From positions 1-40,739 of the forward strand of contig JAJDVH010000206.1 of NCBI GenBank assembly GCA_022826185.1: DNA of 40,739 bases. The letters run 5' to 3'. The notes under the pieces are model-generated. The model searched no databases and was not told the origin of the DNA. It was given only the letters and a program-made list of their open reading frames with translations. Position numbers and translations under genes: made by a program. The stretch is from Alphaproteobacteria bacterium (lineage in GTDB: Bacteria; Pseudomonadota; Alphaproteobacteria; Bin95). Below, piece by piece: positions 33,123-40,739 of this stretch (position 1 is the stretch's first letter; each line of letters opens with the position of its first letter).

Positions 33123-34316
33123 TCATGTCACCCGCGCGCGGGTCCGGTATTTCGGGTCGCGCCAGAGCTCCTGCGCGATCACGGTTTCGAGGGTTTCGGC
33201 GGCTGCGAGCACGTCCGCCTCGTCGATATAGAGGGGCGTGAAGCCGAAGCGCATGATGTCCGGCGCGCGGAAGTCCCCGATCACGCCCCGGTCGATCAGC
33301 GCCTGCATGGCCGGATAGCCGTGCTGGAAGGCGAAGGAGACCTGCGAGCCCCGTTCGGCCGGGTTGCGCGGCGAGGCGAGCGCGAGGCCGGGGCAGCGGG
33401 CCTCGACCTCGGCGATGAACAGCTCCGAGAGCGCAATCGAGGCCGCGCGAATGTCGGCCATGTCCACATCGTCCCAGAGGTCCAGCGCCCGGTCGAGGAT
33501 GGCCAGCTGCACGACGGGCGGCGTGCCGACCCTGAGCCGTTCGGCGGACATGGCCGGGCGGTAGGAAGGCTCCATGGCGAAGGGCGCGTCGTGGCCGAGC
33601 CACCCGGCCAGCGCCGGCTCGACCGCCTCGACGATATCCGGGCGGACATGGATGAAGGCCGGGGCGCCGGGGCCGCCGTTCAGATATTTGTAGGTGCAGC
33701 CGACGGCGAACTCGGCCCGGCACCCGGCCATATCTATCGGCACCGCGCCGGCGCTGTGGGCGAGGTCCCAGATCATCACCGCGCCTGCGGCGTGGGCGGC
33801 CCGCGTGACCGCGTCCATGTCGTGCATCCGCCCGGTGCGGTAATCGACCTGCGTCAGCATCACCGCCGCCACATCCTCGTCGATCCGGTCGAGGACGTCT
33901 TCCGGCGCCGGCGTGCGCAGCGCGTAATCCTTGCCGATCGTGCGGATCAGTCCCTCGGCCATGTAGAGGTCGGAGGGGAAGTTGCCGGAGTCGGAGAGGA
34001 TCACGCTGCGTCCGGGGCGCAATTTCAGGGCGGCCACAAGCGCCTGGTAGACCTTGATCGACAGCGTGTCGCCGGTCGCGACGGAGCCTTGCGCCGCGCC
34101 GATCAGCCGGGCGATCCGGTCGCCCACATGCTGCGGCAGGGCCATCCAGCCGGCCGTGTTCCACGCCCGGATGAGCTGCTGCCCCCATTCCCCGCCGATG
34201 ACCGTGCGGGCGCGCTCAAGGGCGCCCTTCGGCAGCGGCCCGAGCGAGTTGCCGTCAAGGTAGATCACCCCGTCCGGAAGATCGAAAAGCTCTTTTCTCG
34301 GAAGCGTTCGGGCCAT
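33123..34316 (-). CDS. kynU: Kynureninase
   Basis: KynU cleaves kynurenine to anthranilate and alanine in tryptophan breakdown. From ATG 34316 it has 397 residues. It shows VIYLDGNSLGPLPKG (~16-30), the VATGDTLSIKVYQALVAALK segment, WDLAHSAGAVPIDM (~186-199), the PLP lysine segment AVGCTYKYLNGGPGAPAFIH (~206-225), and a C-terminal FRAPDIMRFGFTPLYIDEAD (~350-369). No tryptophan dioxygenase or formamidase is in the window, so the pathway must be completed elsewhere. The upstream in-frame extension to 34838 lies in repeat-rich intergenic DNA and is not coding. Confidence 0.96.
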   Translation of the reverse strand: MARTLPRKELFDLPDGVIYLDGNSLGPLPKGALERARTVIGGEWGQQLIRAWNTAGWMALPQHVGDRIARLIGAAQGSVATGDTLSIKVYQALVAALKLRPGRSVILSDSGNFPSDLYMAEGLIRTIGKDYALRTPAPEDVLDRIDEDVAAVMLTQVDYRTGRMHDMDAVTRAAHAAGAVMIWDLAHSAGAVPIDMAGCRAEFAVGCTYKYLNGGPGAPAFIHVRPDIVEAVEPALAGWLGHDAPFAMEPSYRPAMSAERLRVGTPPVVQLAILDRALDLWDDVDMADIRAASIALSELFIAEVEARCPGLALASPRNPAERGSQVSFAFQHGYPAMQALIDRGVIGDFRAPDIMRFGFTPLYIDEADVLAAAETLETVIAQELWRDPKYRTRARVT

Positions 34317-34473
34317 GGGTGGGAGATCCTCGCGCAGATGCCGGAGTTCTGAGTGATCGGATTGGACCCGCTTGCGGAGAAGAAGCCAAGCGCGGCATCG
34401 ATCTGGCCGGCCCGGAGGCGGGTTCCCTTCGCTCTGTGGAGAACATATCTGGAATTTAATCCCCGCAGGGGGC
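34317..34473. other. Leader region of kynU (no gene)
   Basis: No gene is recognised in this 157-bp segment between kynU and the dispersed element copy B. The kynU promoter (minus strand) should lie here, but no clear -35/-10 pair was identified. Confidence 0.4.
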
Positions 34474-34545
34474 TTGACTCCGGGCGGACCGGGTGTATGA
34501 TGACAATAGAGAGAGGCGGCTTCCGGGGCCGCCTTTCGGCTTTTC
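34474..34545 (+). ncRNA. Promoter plus immediate hairpin: possible very short RNA
   Basis: TTGACT (34474-34479) and TATGAT (34496-34501) with a 16-bp spacer form the best sigma70-type promoter in the window. About 14 bases downstream lies the stem GGCGGC/GCCGCC (34515-34520 with 34528-34533), then TTTCGGCTTTTC, resembling an intrinsic terminator. Transcription would give an RNA of about 40 nt, or the hairpin could be an attenuator. The related arrangement in copy A (24373-24432) supports function. Confidence 0.45.
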
Positions 34546-34781
34546 TGCGCAGGGAAGCGATGGCTGGGGGCCGCGAAAAAGACCCCGGCGCGGGCCGACG
34601 GGGAAGGTGCGCCCTCCGTCTCGCGCGCGCAATCAGGCGCGTGAACCGCGCCGGCGCCGACACCCGCCCGCGCCCGCCCGCGATACGCGCGAAACAGGGA
34701 CGCTCTCCGGACCTGTCCCGGCCTTGAGCCGGGGCTCCGGGAAGCATCCGGGACCGTTGACCGAAAGGAGACCGATGCCCC

Positions 34782-34835
34782 ATGAACGAACGACCCGGAC
34801 CGGCGGAAACGGCCGAAGCGGACGCCGGACCATGA
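34782..34835 (+). CDS. Tiny ORF ending at the first CATGACA unit of copy B (speculative)
   Basis: A 17-codon frame (MNERPGPAETAEADAGP) starts at ATG 34782, behind AAGGAG (shared with an ATG at 34775 in another frame). It ends on the TGA inside the first CATGACA, as at 24654-24704 and 35158-35223. No homology to the other two peptides. Confidence 0.15.
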   Translation: MNERPGPAETAEADAGP

Positions 34836-34847
34836 CATTTCATGACA
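34831..34847. repeat. CATGACA pair with 10-bp period
   Basis: CATGACATTT-CATGACA at 34831 and 34841, in the same orientation and preceded by GCCGGAC as in copy A (GGCGGAC). Confidence 0.8.
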
Positions 34848-34906
34848 TCCCGGGCGCTCCCGCCGCTAATACCAACGGCATCGACTTCGGACTCATGTTT
34901 TCTTCT

Positions 34907-34999
34907 CGTCATGCCCGGACTTGTTCCGGGCATCTCCCTCAACCGTTTCCGTCCGGCCAAGCGGCCGCATGGATGCCCGGAACAAGTCCGGGCATGACG
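34907..34999. repeat. Perfect 27-bp inverted repeat (dispersed palindromic element)
   Basis: Arms 34907-34933 and 34973-34999 are exact reverse complements (ATGCCCGGACTTGTTCCGGG core), and each arm is itself partly palindromic. A diverged relative is at 24822-24907. It resembles the widespread small palindromic intergenic repeats of alphaproteobacteria. Confidence 0.9.
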
Positions 35000-35157
35000 G
35001 AAGGGGCGATCGGGCGGCGGGCGTCGAAGCCGTCATGGGTTCCGGTCAACGACCGTTGGCATAACGCCTCGCTCGCGCCTCCGCACGCGCCAAACGCGCG
35101 GAACAGGGACGCTACCGGACTTCCGGGGAAGCGCCGCAGACCGGCGAACGGAAGGAC

Positions 35158-35223
35158 ATGCGACGCCGCGCGAACGACCGCCGCAAGTGGCGCAAGGGGC
35201 CTGAGTACAAACCAGAAACATGA
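35158..35223 (+). CDS. Tiny ORF ending at the first CATGACA unit before cysS (speculative)
   Basis: A 21-codon basic frame (MRRRANDRRKWRKGPEYKPE plus T) starts at ATG 35158, with AAGGA close upstream, and stops on the TGA of the first CATGACA repeat. It could be a leader peptide ahead of cysS, but translation is unproven and no cysteine codon run is present. Confidence 0.2.
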   Translation: MRRRANDRRKWRKGPEYKPET

Positions 35224-35245
35224 CAGAACATGACATATCATGACA
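35219..35245. repeat. CATGACA triplet with 10-bp period upstream of cysS
   Basis: Three units at 35219, 35229 and 35239 lie 110-137 bp upstream of the cysS start codon. The phasing and orientation match the arrays at 24700 and 34831. A role as a regulator-binding array is inference. Confidence 0.85.
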
Positions 35246-35355
35246 TTTTCCGGAGCCTCCCCTTTCCCGCCTGGCAGGGAGATATACGCGGGCGTCCGCT
35301 TGGCCTATATCCCGCTGCCGAAACGACACGACCGCATGGAGCCGGAGACAGTCCC

Positions 35356-36714
35356 GTGACCCTCATCGTCCACAACACGCTGGCGCGCGCCAGAGAGCCT
35401 TTCGAGCCGCTCGACCCCGAGCATGTGCGCCTCTATGTGTGCGGGCCGACGGTCTATGACCTCGCGCATATCGGCAATGCGCGCCCCGTCGTCGTGTTCG
35501 ACGTGCTCTACCGGCTGCTGAAGCGGCTCTATCCGCGCGTGACCTATGTGCGCAACATCACGGACGTGGACGACAAGATCAATGCCCGCGCGAAGGAGAC
35601 GGGCGAGGCCATCGAGCGCATCACGGCGCGGACGACGGAGGCCTTCCATGCCGACATGGCGGCGCTCGGCGCGCTCACGCCCGATGTCGAGCCGCGCGCC
35701 ACCGGGCATATCGAGCAGATGGTCGAGATGATCGGGAAGCTGGTCGCGGACGGCCACGCCTACGAGGCGGACGGGCATGTGCTCTTCCACGTGCCCTCCA
35801 TGCCGGATTACGGGCGGCTCTCGCGCCATTCCCGCGAGGAGCTGATCGCGGGCGCGCGCGTCGATGTGGCGCCCTACAAGCGCGACCCGGCGGACTTCGT
35901 GCTCTGGAAGCCGAGCACGGACGACCTGCCCGGCTGGCCGAGCCCCTGGGGCCGGGGCCGGCCCGGCTGGCATATCGAGTGCTCGGCCATGTCGCGCGCC
36001 TATCTGGGCGACGCCTTCGACATTCACGGCGGCGGGGCGGACCTGATCTTCCCGCACCATGAGAACGAGCTGGCGCAGAGCGTCTGCGCGCACGGGGGCC
36101 CCTTCGTGCGCTACTGGATGCACAACGGCTATCTGGTCGTGAAGGGCGACAAGATGTCGAAATCGCTCGGCAACGTGCTGACGGTGCGCGAACTGCTGGC
36201 CGACACGCCGGGCGAGGCGGTGCGCCTGGCCCTGCTGCAGGCGCATTACCGCGCGCCGCTCGAATTCGGCCCCGACACGCTGGCGGAGGCGAAGGCCGGC
36301 CTCGACAGGCTCTACCGGGCGCTCAGGGATGCGGGCGGCTCAGAGCCGGGCGAACCCCCGCCGGCCGTGCTGGAAGCGCTGCTCGACGACCTCAACACGC
36401 CGGCCGCCATCGCCGCCATGCACGAGGCCGCGACGGCGCTCAACAGGGCCGAGGATGCCGGGGAGAAGGCGGCGCTTGCGGGCGCGCTGCTGGGCGCGGG
36501 CGAATTGCTGGGCCTGCTCCGCGAGGACCCGACGGCCTGGCTCCACGGCGAGGGCGACGACGCGGAGGAGATCGAGGCGCTGGTTGCGGAACGGTTTGCG
36601 GCGCGGCGCTCGCGGGACTTTGCGCGGGCGGACGCGATCCGTGACGATCTGGCCGCGCGCGGCATCGCGCTCGAGGACGGGCCGGACGGCACCGCCTGGC
36701 GGCGAACGGCCTGA
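35356..36714 (+). CDS. cysS: Cysteinyl-tRNA synthetase
   Basis: CysRS charges tRNA-Cys with cysteine. The start is GTG 35356 with GGAGA 8 nt upstream, giving 452 residues; upstream in-frame sequence lies in the repeat region. Class I signatures are the HIGH box in [19 protein letters not shown] (~22-40) and KMSKS in [13 protein letters not shown] (~262-274). Zinc ligands are the Cys of [15 protein letters not shown] (~202-209) and HHENELAQS (~228-236). The C-terminal anticodon-binding helices ([20 protein letters not shown]) are intact. It is followed 11 bp later by a DUF2848 gene. Confidence 0.97.
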   Translation: MTLIVHNTLARAREPFEPLDPEHVRLYVCGPTVYDLAHIGNARPVVVFDVLYRLLKRLYPRVTYVRNITDVDDKINARAKETGEAIERITARTTEAFHADMAALGALTPDVEPRATGHIEQMVEMIGKLVADGHAYEADGHVLFHVPSMPDYGRLSRHSREELIAGARVDVAPYKRDPADFVLWKPSTDDLPGWPSPWGRGRPGWHIECSAMSRAYLGDAFDIHGGGADLIFPHHENELAQSVCAHGGPFVRYWMHNGYLVVKGDKMSKSLGNVLTVRELLADTPGEAVRLALLQAHYRAPLEFGPDTLAEAKAGLDRLYRALRDAGGSEPGEPPPAVLEALLDDLNTPAAIAAMHEAATALNRAEDAGEKAALAGALLGAGELLGLLREDPTAWLHGEGDDAEEIEALVAERFAARRSRDFARADAIRDDLAARGIALEDGPDGTAWRRTA

Positions 36715-36725
36715 GGAGGAAAGCG

Positions 36726-37397
36726 ATGCGGTTCCGGCTTCACCATGCGGACGGCGTCGAGGACATAGAAGTCCCGGTCTCCGTCATCGTCATCGCCGGC
36801 TGGTCGGGGCGCGACGAGGCGGCGGTGCAGGAGCATATCGACGAGCTGAAGGAGATCGGCGTGGCGCCGCCCTCGCAAACGCCGCTCTACTACCGGGTCG
36901 GCGCATCGCTCGCGACGCAGGCCGGGCGCATCCAGGTGCTGGGCGAAGGAAGCTCCGGCGAGGCGGAGGCGGTGCTGATCGGCTCCGCCCGGCACGGGAT
37001 GCTGGTGGCCGTCGGCTCCGACCACACGGACCGCGACTTCGAGGCGCAGTCGGTCGCCGTCTCCAAGCAGATGTGCCCGAAGCCGCTCGGACGCGATGTC
37101 TGGCGCTATGACGATGTGGCGGAGCGGTGGGACGCGCTCAGGCTGGAGAGCGACATGGACGGCGGGCCCTACCAGCGCGGCACGATGGCGGCGGTTCGCG
37201 AGCCGGTGGAGCTGATCGCCGACTATTTCCACGGCTACAAGGCGGTGCCGCCGGAATTCGCCATGTTCCTCGGCACCATCCCGGCGCTCGGCGGCGTGAG
37301 GCCCGGCAGGAATTTCAGCGCCCGCCTCGCCGACGACGGCACGGGCCGCGCGCTCACCCTCGACTACGAGGCGGTGACCTTGCCGATCGTTTCGTAG
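36726..37397 (+). CDS. DUF2848 family protein
   Basis: The 223-residue soluble protein matches the DUF2848 family pattern: VIVIAGWSGRDEAAVQEHID (~19-38), an ELKEIGVAPPSQTPLYYRVG segment (~39-58), SDHTDRDFEAQSVAVSKQMC (~98-117) and a C-terminal AMFLGTIPALGGVRPGRNFS (~179-198). The fold is reminiscent of fumarylacetoacetate hydrolase-like enzymes, with conserved Asp and His residues, but no reaction is established. It is 11 bp downstream of cysS and convergent with the CaiB gene (13-bp gap). Confidence 0.88.
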   Translation: MRFRLHHADGVEDIEVPVSVIVIAGWSGRDEAAVQEHIDELKEIGVAPPSQTPLYYRVGASLATQAGRIQVLGEGSSGEAEAVLIGSARHGMLVAVGSDHTDRDFEAQSVAVSKQMCPKPLGRDVWRYDDVAERWDALRLESDMDGGPYQRGTMAAVREPVELIADYFHGYKAVPPEFAMFLGTIPALGGVRPGRNFSARLADDGTGRALTLDYEAVTLPIVS

Positions 37398-37410
37398 GCG
37401 GCCGGTTTAC

Positions 37411-38607
37411 TCAGGCGGCGACGCCGTCGGCGTGGAAGCGGGCGATCTCCTCCGCGTCGTAGCCGAAGGCGGCCAGCACCTCGTCCGTATGCTGGCCGAG
37501 CGTCGGCGCGGCGACGGGCGCGGCGGTCGGGGTGGCGGAGAGATGGACCGGCGAGGCGACCGCCTCGAACCGCCCGGCCTTCGGGTGGTCCACCGGTTGC
37601 ACCATGCCGCGGGCGCGCACTTCCGGCGCGGCGAGCGCCTCCGAGATGCTCCGGACCGCGCCTGCGGGGACGCCGGCGGCGCGGAACTTCGCCATCCAGC
37701 CGGCGCGGGTATCGGCGGCGAAAATCTCCGCGAGCAGCGCGCGGTTCGCGTCGCGGTTGGCGAGGCGGGCGGCGTTGTCGCGGAAATGCGGGTGGTCCAC
37801 CAGGTCCGGACGTCCGATCACGTCCCGGCAGAAGCGCTCCCACTGGCGGTCATTGCCGATGACGAGATAGAGCGGCCCGTCGGCGGTCTCGACCACACCG
37901 AACGGCTCCAGGAACGGATGGTCGTTGCCGTAGCGCCCGGTGTCCCGGCCGGTGACGAGCGTCACCTGCGCCTGGTTGGCGAGCGAGGCCACCGCGCCGT
38001 CCAGCAGCGCGATGTCGATGGCCTGGCCCTCGCCGGTCCGCTCGCGGTGGTAGAGCGCGGCAAGAATGCCCTGCAGGGCGTTGTAGCCGCTGAATATGTC
38101 GGCATAGGAGATGCCCGTGCGCAGCGGCCCGCCATCCGCCTCGCCGGTAATCGCCATCATGCCGCCCTCGGCCTGCGCCACCGGGTCGTAGCCGGCGACT
38201 TCCCGCAAGGGGCTCGCATGGCCGTAGCCGGAGATCGAGCAATAGACGAGGCCCGGATTGGCCTCGCGCAGGCTCTCGAAATCGAGCCCGAGCCTCGCCA
38301 TCACGCCGGGGCGGAAGTTCTCGACCAGGATATCGGCGCGGGCGGCGATCCGCCGTGCGACCTCCCGGCCTTCAGGCGCGGCGATATTGAGCGCGAGGCT
38401 CTTCTTGTTGCGGTTGGCGAAGACGAAATAGGCGCTCTCGCCCGCCAACTCCTCGCGCACGTCGAAACGGCGCGTGTCGTCGCCGCCCTTCGGGTTCTCG
38501 ATCTTGATGACCTCGGCGCCGAGATCGGCCAGCGCCAGCGTGCACCAGGGGCCGGCGAGCACGCGGGTGAAATCGAGCACCGTGACGCCGGCAAGCGGAC
38601 CGGTCAT
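37411..38607 (-). CDS. CaiB/BaiF CoA-transferase family protein
   Basis: The 398-residue family III CoA-transferase has GVTVLDFTRVLAGPWCTLAL (~7-26), LGAEVIKIENPKGGDDTR (~29-46), the DILVENFRPGVMARLGLDFE segment (~92-111) and GISYADIFSGYNALQGILAA (~168-187), with the catalytic-Asp position. SISGYGHASPLREVAGYDPV (~129-148) is highly conserved in the family. It is the last gene of a leftward ECH-CaiB-CaiB set, so it probably activates a carboxylic acid as its CoA ester for that pathway. Substrate unknown. Confidence 0.94.
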   Translation of the reverse strand: MTGPLAGVTVLDFTRVLAGPWCTLALADLGAEVIKIENPKGGDDTRRFDVREELAGESAYFVFANRNKKSLALNIAAPEGREVARRIAARADILVENFRPGVMARLGLDFESLREANPGLVYCSISGYGHASPLREVAGYDPVAQAEGGMMAITGEADGGPLRTGISYADIFSGYNALQGILAALYHRERTGEGQAIDIALLDGAVASLANQAQVTLVTGRDTGRYGNDHPFLEPFGVVETADGPLYLVIGNDRQWERFCRDVIGRPDLVDHPHFRDNAARLANRDANRALLAEIFAADTRAGWMAKFRAAGVPAGAVRSISEALAAPEVRARGMVQPVDHPKAGRFEAVASPVHLSATPTAAPVAAPTLGQHTDEVLAAFGYDAEEIARFHADGVAA

Positions 38608-38643
38608 GGAATGCCCCCGGTTCTTTCGGGAAGGGAAGAGGTC

Positions 38644-39855
38644 TCAGATGATCTTGCGTTCGCTGAGGCAGGCGAGAGCGGCCTCGTCATAGCCGAGGCG
38701 GCCGAGAATTTCGGCATTGTGCTCGCCGAGCTTCGGCGCGACGCCGATCTGCGCCGGGGTTTCCGAGAACCGCCAGGGCGTGCCGTGGACCTTCAGCGTC
38801 TCGTCGATTTCCGGATAGTGCTTCTCGGCCACATAGCCGTTCGCCAGCACATCGGCATCGTTGGACGCTTCCAGCAGGGTGTTGATCGGCGCGGAGACGA
38901 TATCGGCGGCGCGCAGCAGTTCCACCCAGCGGTCGCGGCTGCCGGTCGCGAACAGTTCGGCGAGCGTGGAGAGGATCAGGTCCTTCTTCTCTTCCGACAC
39001 GATCGCGAGCCCCAGGTCTTCGGCGCCGCGCTCCTCCAGCACCGCGTAGAAGCCGAGCGCTTCCATGGCGCGCTTCCAGTCCCGGTGGCCGAGCTGGAAG
39101 ACGAGCGGGCGCCCGTCGATATCGTTGAAGCTGGCGGCGATGCCGGGGCGCTCGCGGGTGCCGTTGATCCGCGTGCCGGTGATCGGGTTGCGGTTCCGCC
39201 ACATCGTCGTCGTGAGGGTCCAGCCCATCAGGCGGACGACGCCGGCCACCAGCGAGGTTTCGACCTTCTGGCCGACGCCGGTCGCCTTCGCGTGATGCAG
39301 CGCCGCCAGGAGGCCCCCGAAGGCCAGCAGCGCACAGGATTCGTCCGCGACGGAGACGATGCCGGTCCGCATGGATTCACCGGGCCCCGCATAGGCCTCC
39401 GTCACGCCGCCGAGCGCCTGCCCGACCGCGTCCGTGCCCGGCAGGTCCGCATGCGGGCCCGCCTGCCCGTAGCCGGATATGGACACATAGACGAGCGCGG
39501 GATTGATCGCCTTCAGCGTCTCGTAGTCGAAGCCGTTCTTCTTGGCGACGCCCGGGCGGAAGTTCTGCCCGAAGACATCGGCCTCCGCGACCAGCCTGTG
39601 CAGGATCGCGCGGCCTTCGTCGGACTTGAGGTTGAGCGTCAGGCTCTTCACGCCCCGGTTGTTGGTCTCGAAGAAGGAGCTGACGCGGCCCTTGAGTTCG
39701 CCGGCCACGCGCGACCCGTCGCCGGCGCCGGGCACTTCGATCTTGATGACCTCGGCGCCCAGGTCGGCCATCAGCATGTAGGGCACCGTGCCCGCCTGCG
39801 CGGTCGAGCAGGCGACGGCCTTGACGCCCGCAAGCGGGCCCGGGCGACCGGTCAT
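38644..39855 (-). CDS. CaiB/BaiF CoA-transferase family protein
   Basis: From ATG 39855 this is 403 residues. The N-terminus has a divergent first strand (GVKAVACSTAQAGTVPYMLM) before LGAEVIKIEVPGAGDGSR (~33-50). It continues with ADVFGQNFRPGVAKKNGFDY (~90-109), the SISGYGQAGPHADLPGTDAV segment (~124-143) and GIVSVADESCALLAFGGLLA (~161-180). It is diverged from its downstream neighbour (36 bp apart), so the two may work as a heteromer or on successive substrates, as some CaiB pairs do. Upstream in-frame sequence overlaps the enoyl-CoA hydratase gene and is not used. Confidence 0.93.
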   Translation of the reverse strand: MTGRPGPLAGVKAVACSTAQAGTVPYMLMADLGAEVIKIEVPGAGDGSRVAGELKGRVSSFFETNNRGVKSLTLNLKSDEGRAILHRLVAEADVFGQNFRPGVAKKNGFDYETLKAINPALVYVSISGYGQAGPHADLPGTDAVGQALGGVTEAYAGPGESMRTGIVSVADESCALLAFGGLLAALHHAKATGVGQKVETSLVAGVVRLMGWTLTTTMWRNRNPITGTRINGTRERPGIAASFNDIDGRPLVFQLGHRDWKRAMEALGFYAVLEERGAEDLGLAIVSEEKKDLILSTLAELFATGSRDRWVELLRAADIVSAPINTLLEASNDADVLANGYVAEKHYPEIDETLKVHGTPWRFSETPAQIGVAPKLGEHNAEILGRLGYDEAALACLSERKII

Positions 39856-39901
39856 GGAAGCAGCTCCTTGGGTTGATGTCGTTCTGCGCTGGCGGGAGAC
39901 C

Positions 39902-40714
39902 TCAGTCGTCACCCGCCATGACGGATTCCAGCGTCGGCATCCGGTAGCGGTCCGCCGGGTCGTTCCAGCCCTTGAACTCGGGCTTGCGCTTCTCCGCGAA
40001 GGCGCGGCGGGATTCCATCCGGTCCTCAAGGCACCCGTGCTCGTGCAGCGCGGCGGCCAGACGCTCGTGCGGCGGCGTCACCTTCGGGCGCATCTGGCGC
40101 ATCATGTAAAGCGTGTTGACGCGCGAGGCCGGCGGCAGGCTGAGCAGATGGTCGGCCATCTCCATCGCCGTCGGCATCAGCTCCTCCGGTTCGACCAGCC
40201 GGTTGACGAAGCCGAGCTCGTGGAAGCGCTCGGCCGTGAAGCGGAAGCCGAAAGCCATCTCCATCGCGACCGGATAGGGCAGGTTGGCGATGAAGCCGTG
40301 ATTGTAGCCGCCGAGCAGCCAGCGCTTCGCTTCCGAAATCTCGAAGAGCGCGCCCTTGACCGCGACACGCAGATCCGTGCGCTCGACCAGCATGAAGCCG
40401 CCGCCCATCGCGAAGCCGTTGACGGCGGCGATGACGGGCTTTTGCAGCGTCCCGTTCGCGAACGGATCGTCGAGCTCGTCGTCGGGGGATCCGACGTCGC
40501 CGCGCTCGACGGATTCCTTCATGTCCTCCCCGGCGCAGAAGCCTCTGCCCGTCCCGGTCAGGATTGCGACTTCGAGACCGTCATTGTCGCGGAACTCCGA
40601 GAACGCCTCCGCCATGCCCTGGCGGATCACCGTGCTGAGCGCATTCAGGCGCTCCGGCCGGTTGAGCCGGACGACCATGGTCTGGCCGTGGATTTCCGTT
40701 TCGACAAACGCCAT
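39902..40714 (-). CDS. Enoyl-CoA hydratase/isomerase family protein
   Basis: The 270-residue crotonase-fold protein has the oxyanion-hole segments TGTGRGFCAGEDMKESVERG (~53-72) and AAVNGFAMGGGFMLVERTDL (~95-114). The position of the second catalytic Glu is near FEISEAKRWLLGGY (~123-136), and ERFHELGFVNRLVEPEEL (~162-179) follows. Family reactions include hydration, isomerisation or hydrolysis of acyl-CoA esters. With two CaiB genes just downstream it probably acts on a CoA ester they form. Starts at ATG 40714; the region right of it leaves the window. Confidence 0.93.
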   Translation of the reverse strand: MAFVETEIHGQTMVVRLNRPERLNALSTVIRQGMAEAFSEFRDNDGLEVAILTGTGRGFCAGEDMKESVERGDVGSPDDELDDPFANGTLQKPVIAAVNGFAMGGGFMLVERTDLRVAVKGALFEISEAKRWLLGGYNHGFIANLPYPVAMEMAFGFRFTAERFHELGFVNRLVEPEELMPTAMEMADHLLSLPPASRVNTLYMMRQMRPKVTPPHERLAAALHEHGCLEDRMESRRAFAEKRKPEFKGWNDPADRYRMPTLESVMAGDD

Positions 40715-40739
40715 GACTTAGCCTCGCAATGCTGTGGAG

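Larger units (their letters stand above)
34474..34850 (+). repeat. Dispersed element copy B: promoter, hairpin, 47-nt core, CATGACA pair
   Basis: This copy has the same module order as copy A. The shared core is at 34630-34676 (one mismatch in 47), followed by CGATACGCGCGAAACAGGGA (cf. CGATACGCGCGGCAAAGGG in copy A), and the CATGACA pair at 34831 and 34841. A 55-codon ORF (ATG 34560, ...NRAGADTRPRP...) crosses the core, but in copy A the corresponding frame is shifted, so coding conservation is not supported. Confidence 0.6.

Noticed and set aside
34560-34727. 55-codon ORF in element copy B (NRAGADTRPRP)
   Set aside because: The matching DNA in copy A is in a different frame relative to its open frame, so nucleotide rather than protein identity is conserved.
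34317-34838. N-terminal extension of kynureninase to 34838
   Set aside because: It crosses the dispersed element copy B and is Arg/Pro-rich; family proteins start near 34316.

Overview
The window is very GC-rich, and its core gene order (glyA-nrdR-ribD-ribE-ribB-ribH-nusB-thiL) is the classic alphaproteobacterial arrangement. Several CaiB/BaiF CoA-transferases, an LLM flavin oxidoreductase, a DUF2848 protein and a reductive-dehalogenase-like protein fit a free-living or host-associated, probably aerobic alphaproteobacterium of the Rhodospirillales/Kiloniellales/Parvibaculales sort. That taxonomic guess is inference from synteny and family content. No insertion sequence, prophage or CRISPR array is visible.

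Layout. 1-2.7 kb: accessory-looking edge with eight tandem octamers, a perfect FNR-type box, a tandem ribbon-helix-helix (mobilisation-accessory-like) gene and a LysR regulator behind an AT-rich stretch. 2.75-9 kb: RdhA-like iron-sulfur protein, a conserved unknown, AEC and EamA transporters, a CinA-type protein, methionine aminopeptidase and RadC. 9.2-12.1 kb: an autotransporter whose 5' coding end contains 10.25 copies of an 8-bp repeat. Both alternative frames stop immediately after the repeat, so this looks like a phase-variable ON/OFF surface protein, here in the ON state. 12.5-19.7 kb: a tightly overlapping leftward operon for one-carbon metabolism (glyA), NrdR, riboflavin synthesis, NusB, thiamine phosphate kinase and a TauE/SafE exporter. 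The RibB protein carries a cysteine-free RibA-like half (RibBX type). 20.1-24.2 kb: a large single-chain type IIG-like restriction-modification protein with a small downstream partner and a 20-bp palindrome upstream.

24.2-25.06 kb and 34.3-35.36 kb are gene-poor and share a dispersed element: a sigma70-like promoter just upstream of a GC hairpin, a 47-nt nearly identical core, and arrays of CATGACA repeated every 10 bp. The second of these regions leads into cysS. Between them lie metY with a CoA-binding protein, a small membrane coiled-coil protein, an ABC-2 permease with a TPR lipoprotein-sized partner, a CaiB CoA-transferase, tRNA-Val(CAC) followed closely by a 51-aa basic protein resembling ArfA, an LLM oxidoreductase, a GFA-family protein, an M19-like dipeptidase lacking the usual His-x-Asp site, a small membrane protein, and kynureninase. 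The right end has cysS-DUF2848 and a leftward enoyl-CoA hydratase / CaiB / CaiB operon.

The best candidates for something undescribed are the octamer-switched autotransporter, the CATGACA 10-bp-phased arrays with their linked promoter-hairpin elements, and the tRNA-Val/ArfA-like pair.
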